NCBI RefSeq assembly: GCF_002835995.1 | Contig: NZ_PJBZ01000057.1 | Location: 1-62,839 of the forward strand | Direction of reading: 5' to 3' | DNA: 62,839 nucleotides | DNA from: Psychromonas sp. Urea-02u-13 | GTDB taxonomy: Bacteria > Pseudomonadota > Gammaproteobacteria > Enterobacterales > Psychromonadaceae | Shown: positions 62,657 to 62,839 of the stretch, piece by piece | Layout: each line of letters starts with the position of its first letter | Position numbering within the stretch: position 1 is the first letter of the stretch | Notes under the pieces: model-generated | What the model was told of the DNA's origin: nothing | Databases searched by the model: none | What the model saw: the letters and a program-made list of their open reading frames with translations, nothing else | Program-made: the position numbers and the translations under genes

Positions 62657-62735
62657 AACGAGGCTGTGAACAACTCGTTTCAGCCTGCTTTAATTAAATA
62701 AAAACCACAGTAATTTACATATACTTGATATTCAA
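62657..62735. repeat. 79-bp direct repeat of the cassette leader at 58871-58949
   Basis: The two copies differ at only a few positions. Both lie directly upstream of a minus-strand cassette gene and contain AACGAG/CTCGTT arms and CAGCCTGC. It may be a shared promoter leader or part of an attC type different from the main one. Confidence 0.75.
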
Positions 62736-62736
62736 C

Positions 62737-62833
62737 AAATAACGCCCATATTAACGGGCTAAAAATTGTGGGCTAAAATGGAGCGAAGCGAAATAGCCCA
62801 CTGTTTTTAGTCCTGTTAAATTGCTTGTTATGT
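62737..62833 (-). other. attC site (well preserved)
   Basis: Ends are TAACAAGCAATTTAAC and TAATATGGGCGTTA. The stem GTGGGCTA/TAGCCCAC pairs perfectly over 8 bp around AAATGGAGCGAAGCGAAA. R' box GTTATTT at 62737-62743. It marks the next cassette to the right, showing that the array continues beyond the window. Confidence 0.82.
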
Positions 62834-62839
62834 GCCACT

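Larger units (their letters stand above)
49745..62839 (-). mobile_element. Chromosomal integron gene-cassette array (distal part)
   Basis: Over 13 kb, short mostly minus-strand genes alternate with a recurring element of about 90-130 nt. Several copies share the arm TTTAAACGGAA-N-AACAGTTGG and a partner arm CCGCTTAA followed by a GTTRRRY-like box (for example GGGCGTTAAGC). This is the plan of attC sites of the VCR kind. Genes begin right after the GTTRRRY box and end at the RYYYAAC box. The shared sequence of many sites is typical of sedentary superintegrons. No integrase lies in the window; by orientation it should be to the right. The array continues past the window end. Confidence 0.85.

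Overview
The window looks like chromosome of a low-GC marine gammaproteobacterium of the Vibrio/Photobacterium/Psychromonas kind. That reading rests on gene content: a yersiniabactin/piscibactin-type siderophore cluster, a Vibrio-type M9 collagenase, a ToxR/CadC-like regulator, a CspA-DUF1294 protein, and a long array of gene cassettes separated by VCR-like attC sites. No rRNA, tRNA or CRISPR was seen, and the species cannot be fixed from this window.

Region 1 (about 0.2-33.7 kb) is a complete salicylate/cysteine siderophore locus. In order it holds a phosphopantetheinyl transferase (-), two AraC regulators, a FyuA-like TonB receptor, a YbtX/Irp8-like MFS protein, the NRPS Irp2, the giant NRPS/PKS Irp1, thiazolinyl reductase Irp3, type II thioesterase Irp4, salicylate synthase Irp9 and salicyl-AMP ligase Irp5. 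Convergent to these lies a YbtP/YbtQ-like ABC pair. The irp1-irp3-irp4-irp9-irp5 genes overlap end to end, so they are probably translationally coupled. Fur-box-like sequences lie before araC2 and the receptor. Gene order and the absence of a methyltransferase core between AT and KR match the piscibactin (irp-HPI) type better than yersiniabactin. Irp1 also carries a tandem PCP pair and an extra Cy-A-PCP module that HMWP1 lacks.

Region 2 (about 34.5-49 kb) is mixed housekeeping and secreted functions. It holds an iron-containing alcohol dehydrogenase, a VOC protein, a cold-shock/DUF1294 membrane protein, a Nudix hydrolase and cytidine deaminase, then an M9 collagenase, a ToxR/CadC-like membrane regulator, and two secreted helical proteins of unknown function (405 and 789 aa). 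The last two look like a two-component pore-forming toxin and are the best candidate for an undescribed system. A lipoprotein-type 2',3'-cyclic phosphodiesterase/3'-nucleotidase closes the region.

Region 3 (about 49.7 kb to the end) is a chromosomal integron cassette array. attC sites and most cassette genes are on the minus strand, so the integrase, not in the window, should lie to the right. Cassettes encode PhzF, VOC proteins (one frameshifted), PAP2 phosphatase, a tautomerase, HAD hydrolase, LysE exporter, a GH114-like lipoprotein, membrane proteins, a ParB-like protein, a nucleotidyltransferase-like protein, a RelBE-type toxin-antitoxin pair on the opposite strand, a 48-aa Lys-rich protein, an LprI-like protein and others. 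Small MITE-like elements with a shared terminal inverted repeat have inserted into several cassette ends and appear to have destroyed attC sites.
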